Assembly: GCA_002309885.1 (NCBI GenBank)
Contig: DBYP01000002.1
Coordinates: forward strand, 1-8,078
Source: Verrucomicrobia bacterium UBA1183
Lineage (GTDB): Bacteria; Verrucomicrobiota; Verrucomicrobiia; Opitutales; UBA9783
Reading direction: 5' to 3'
DNA: 8,078 bases
In this document: positions 6,535 through 8,078 of the stretch, one piece after another
Position numbering within the stretch: the stretch's first letter is position 1
How the letters are laid out: each line of letters opens with the position of its first letter
Made by a program: the position numbers and the translations under genes
The notes under the pieces: model-generated
Seen by the model: only the letters and a program-made list of their open reading frames with translations
What the model was told of the DNA's origin: nothing
Databases searched by the model: none

Positions 6535-6897
6535 ATGAGTATAAAAATAAGGAGTATGTTTACTATAGTAATCCTTGGAGCTTCGATGTTGTACGGTTTT
6601 CAAGGAGAAACGAAAGGTATAACAGGTTTTATTTTTAAATTAAGAAGGCCTATTTCGGAAACGGTACGTCAATCAACGCTAGAGACCTTAAAAGAACGTG
6701 AGCTGGCCTTAATGTCCAGTTTAGAGCAGAGATATGATGAAGAAGTGGAAGACGAATGGATGCAGGTGCAAATGTGGCGTAAGTTTTTTGATGAATGCGG
6801 AGAGGTTGTTACAAGCCGATGCCCTCTGAAGGATTCAAAAGTTGCCGAAAAATGGATGAATAATTCTTTTGCTGCTTCACAATGGCTGACACGTTAA
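6535..6897 (+). CDS. Small exported helical protein, possible immunity/partner of the metalloprotease
   Basis: The protein has 120 residues from the ATG at 6535. A further ATG at 6556 is possible, but an AAGGAG only 1 base before it is too close to act as its ribosome site. An upstream TTG at 6499 would put an unlikely polar extension before the signal. The N-terminus (MSIKIRSMFTIVILGASMLYGFQG) looks like a signal peptide or a membrane anchor. The mature part is charged and helical (ETVRQSTLETLKERELALMSSLEQRY, then EEVEDEWMQVQMWRKFFDECG), with two Cys about 9 residues apart. I do not recognise the family. It begins 43 bases after the metalloprotease stop, on the same strand, and shares its export to the envelope. 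An immunity, chaperone or inhibitor role is therefore plausible, but this is inference from neighbourhood only. Confidence 0.65.
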   Translation: MSIKIRSMFTIVILGASMLYGFQGETKGITGFIFKLRRPISETVRQSTLETLKERELALMSSLEQRYDEEVEDEWMQVQMWRKFFDECGEVVTSRCPLKDSKVAEKWMNNSFAASQWLTR

Positions 6898-6920
6898 TCA
6901 AAATTCGTTTTGTGTATTTC

Positions 6921-6949
6921 AAAAGAGAAACCGTAATGGTTTCTCTTTT
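6921..6949. terminator. Bidirectional rho-independent terminator
   Basis: AAAAGAGAAACC (6921-6932) and GGTTTCTCTTTT (6938-6949) form a perfect 12-bp stem with loop GTAAT. On the + strand ATGTTTTT follows, and the A-rich 5' arm gives a T-run on the minus strand. It sits between convergent genes, 23 bases after the small exported protein and about 100 bases after the end of the minus-strand primase gene. Confidence 0.85.
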
Positions 6950-7048
6950 ATGTTTTTGATTATCTGGTACATTTTTGCATGTACTCAAAAAATAGCTTAC
7001 TGCCTTTATCTGTATATACGAACTGCCCCTCAAAGTATCGTAACGCAA

Positions 7049-7338
7049 TTAGTCTTTTCCTGCATCTGGGTTCAAATATAATAATCGCTGCCACCGTCCT
7101 GTTTCCTTGCGGATACAGCCGGGGAGACGGCTCATGTGGGAAGGGTTTTTGCAGGCGGTATCGATGCCGAGAGGTTTTAGGCATTGCTCGAAAAACGCTT
7201 GTTCGATCTTTATCTTCCATTCCTCGAGGCTATGAACATCGGGCACACGAATCCACACATGTAGGCTTTTGTTGCCGGAATCGATAAGCGCAACCACGGG
7301 TAGTTCGTTGAGTGCAGCTCCCCAAAATGTGTCAAATT
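7049..7338 (-). pseudogene. PrimPol-like replication primase, 3' fragment (motifs II and III)
   Basis: Reading on the minus strand from about 7338 to the stop at 7049, the frame gives FWGAALNELPVVALIDSGNK, then SLHVWIRVP, LGIDTACKNPSHMSRLPG and GRWQRLLYLNPDAG. The SLH is the S.H motif II and GID the hydrophobic-Asp motif III of archaeo-eukaryotic-type primases; SRLPG and the WQ.LLYL ending are typical of the family. The GTG at 7297 lies inside the conserved block and is not the native start. The frame is offset from the 5' fragment (7488-8078) and has no promoter or ribosome site of its own, so it is probably not expressed as a protein. The ending looks complete. A terminator at 6921-6949 follows. 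Confidence 0.8.
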
Positions 7339-7369
7339 TTGAGAGATTTTTTGTAAAAAATCCCTCAAA
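7338..7369. repeat. Hairpin 1 of the insertion
   Basis: TTTGAGAGATTTTTT and AAAAAATCCCTCAAA form a 15-bp stem with one G-T type mismatch and a 2-base centre, next to the 7332-7338 direct repeat. It marks one probable edge of the insertion. Confidence 0.8.
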
Positions 7370-7380
7370 CTCCCTTAAAA

Positions 7381-7398
7381 GCAGGGCAGCGGCCCTGC
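7381..7398. repeat. Hairpin 2 of the insertion (GC-rich)
   Basis: GCAGGGC-agcg-GCCCTGC is a perfect 7-bp GC-rich stem with a 4-base loop, the only GC-rich part of an otherwise AT-rich insert. Confidence 0.85.
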
Positions 7399-7407
7399 AC
7401 CCAAATC

Positions 7408-7430
7408 ATTTTGCAACATTGTTGCAAAAT
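7408..7430. repeat. Hairpin/palindrome 3 of the insertion
   Basis: ATTTTGCAACA and TGTTGCAAAAT are perfect 11-base arms around one central base. Such a symmetrical site could bind a dimeric protein or extrude as a cruciform. Confidence 0.85.
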
Positions 7431-7456
7431 AAAGAAAAAGTTTTTGAGGGTTTAAG

Positions 7457-7480
7457 GGGAACTTTTTTCAAAAAGTTCCC
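7457..7480. repeat. Hairpin 4 of the insertion
   Basis: GGGAACTTTTT and AAAAAGTTCCC are perfect 11-base arms with a 2-base centre; AA/TT extends the stem past a bulged G. It lies just beyond the premature stop codon of the 5' primase fragment and could terminate its transcript. Confidence 0.8.
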
Positions 7481-7487
7481 TTAGAAT

Positions 7488-8078
7488 TTACTTCCATTCA
7501 AATTCCAGTACGGTGAAGTTAAATTTGCAAACAGCTTCGTCGCAGCGGTAAGATAGGGTTCCGGATTTTGTTGGATGTAGTTGGCCATCGACGGGATTTG
7601 GACAAATGAATGGTAAAGACATTGGATGTTTTTTAAAAAAATCTATCCATTGATCGACGGTTCGAACTTTTGTATCGTATTGAGTACCGATAAATAAGCA
7701 AGCATCGGGATCGTAAAGTGTTCGCAAGAAAAGTTCCGTATCTTTTTCGGGAGCATCAAACAATCGAACTGGGGAAGCTTCCCAGAAATCAACTTCTTCC
7801 GTTCCTTTGCCTTTTTCTATCAGATGATTTCGGTATTCAGAAGGAATTTTTGGTTTGGAAACAGATTTTTTGAATGGCTCTCTAGATGAGCTACGGTAAG
7901 GGATGTAATCACTTTTCGCTTTTGAAATGGCGGCATAAATCTCACTGTCGGGAACGTGGCGTGTTCCATTAGGGATGTGTTGTCGGATATCTGCAAAGAT
8001 TTGTTCCTCCGGAATTCCTTCGCGAATTCCACAGTTGGCTACTCCAAGAAGCGCTGTATGGCAACCCTTACCCGGAGC
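7488..8078 (-). pseudogene. PrimPol-like replication primase, 5' fragment (start outside window)
   Basis: On the minus strand the frame is open from the right edge (8078) to a TAA at 7488, about 196 residues. It begins inside a helical module (PGKGCHTALLGVANCGI, then PEEQIFADIRQHIPNGTRHV and PDSEIYAAISKA), a pattern seen next to primase domains in phage- and plasmid-type replication proteins. After a basic linker comes DTELFLRTLYDPDACLFIG, a segment with PFICPNPVDG and the stretch FTVLEFEWK before the stop. In the family this stretch should continue as EFD (catalytic motif I) and run on to motifs II and III, which instead sit about 150 bases away in another frame. The protein is thus truncated at its first metal-binding motif. 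The intact gene would make primers for replication of an element or chromosome. Confidence 0.75.

Larger units (their letters stand above)
7332..7504 (-). mobile_element. Hairpin-dense insertion flanked by 7-base direct repeats
   Basis: TCAAATT occurs at 7332-7338 and 7498-7504, 166 bases apart. The sequence between them (7339-7497) is non-coding and holds four hairpins. These are a 15-bp stem with one mismatch (7338-7352 with 7355-7369), GCAGGGC/GCCCTGC (7381-7387 with 7392-7398), ATTTTGCAACA/TGTTGCAAAAT (7408-7418 with 7420-7430) and an 11-bp stem (7457-7467 with 7470-7480). Removing 166 bases rejoins the two primase fragments in frame. This suggests a small palindromic element, too short to encode its own transposase, with the 7-base repeat as a possible target duplication. 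There are no clear terminal inverted repeats, so the class is unknown and the repeat could be chance. Confidence 0.55.

Noticed and set aside
6960..7287. Overlapping frames on both strands across the 3' primase fragment
   Set aside because: The conserved IDSGNKSLHVW and SRLPG motifs identify the other minus-strand frame as the real one.
7269..7484. Plus-strand 71-residue frame across the insertion
   Set aside because: It is made of hairpin arms and antisense primase sequence and has no promoter or ribosome site.
7298..7487. Intron, intein or programmed frameshift as the cause of the split primase
   Set aside because: The insert is too short for a group I or II intron, has stop codons so cannot be an intein, and is far too long for a simple frameshift site.
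7332..7504. CRISPR array or tandem repeat
   Set aside because: The four palindromes differ in sequence and spacing; there is no repeated unit with regular spacers.
7820..8032. Minus-strand 70-residue frame near the right edge
   Set aside because: The adjacent minus frame from 8078 gives a coherent primase-associated module and continues to 7488, so this one is a shadow.
1..8078. tRNA or rRNA genes
   Set aside because: Reading through the intergenic stretches I saw no cloverleaf-like or rRNA-like sequence; gaps between genes are short and explained by hairpins or promoters.

Overview
This window looks like an accessory, conflict-type region of a bacterial chromosome or plasmid with Sec-exported proteins, probably Gram-negative. 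The replication gene at the right end and the protein at 4147-5016 resemble families I associate with the Verrucomicrobiota/Lentisphaerota/Planctomycetota group. That placement is an inference from family resemblance only. Base composition is mosaic: GC-rich blocks occur in the N-terminal parts of the two large toxins (about 1-490 and 1640-2600), and most of the rest is AT-rich.

Region 1 (1-3449, + strand) is a four-gene polymorphic-toxin operon in the order toxin A (5' end outside the window), immunity A, toxin B, immunity B. The genes overlap or are a few bases apart. The toxins share a GC-rich, glycine-rich pre-toxin module. A 177-base stretch of it differs at only 8 bases, all silent. Their AT-rich C-terminal tips are unrelated: toxin A ends in a GHH-type and toxin B in an LHH-type HNH/endonuclease VII-fold nuclease. 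Immunity B is a SMI1/KNR4 (SUKH) protein; immunity A is not recognised.

Region 2 (3467-4080) is a type II toxin-antitoxin module. It has a ribbon-helix-helix antitoxin, an overlapping YoeB/Txe-type RNase with all key residues present, and a candidate promoter/operator in front.

Region 3 (4110-5073) holds a single gene of unknown function with a conserved basic N-terminal motif, followed by two hairpins that share the hexamer CTTAGT/ACTAAG.

Region 4 (5160-6949) holds an exported protein with an HEMLH zinc-protease signature and downstream motifs resembling M91 (NleD-like) effectors. Next comes a small exported helical protein that could be its immunity or partner. A strong hairpin terminator ends the unit and also serves the opposing minus-strand gene.

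Region 5 (7049-8078, minus strand) is a PrimPol-like replication gene broken in two. A roughly 160-base hairpin-dense insertion interrupts it at the predicted metal-binding motif I. Flanking 7-base direct repeats are placed so that removing one repeat plus the insert restores the frame and an EFD motif. The rest of this gene lies beyond the right edge.

The strongest leads are the tandem toxin pair with apparent homogenisation of the shared module, the palindromic insertion in the primase, and the exported metalloprotease plus small-partner pair.
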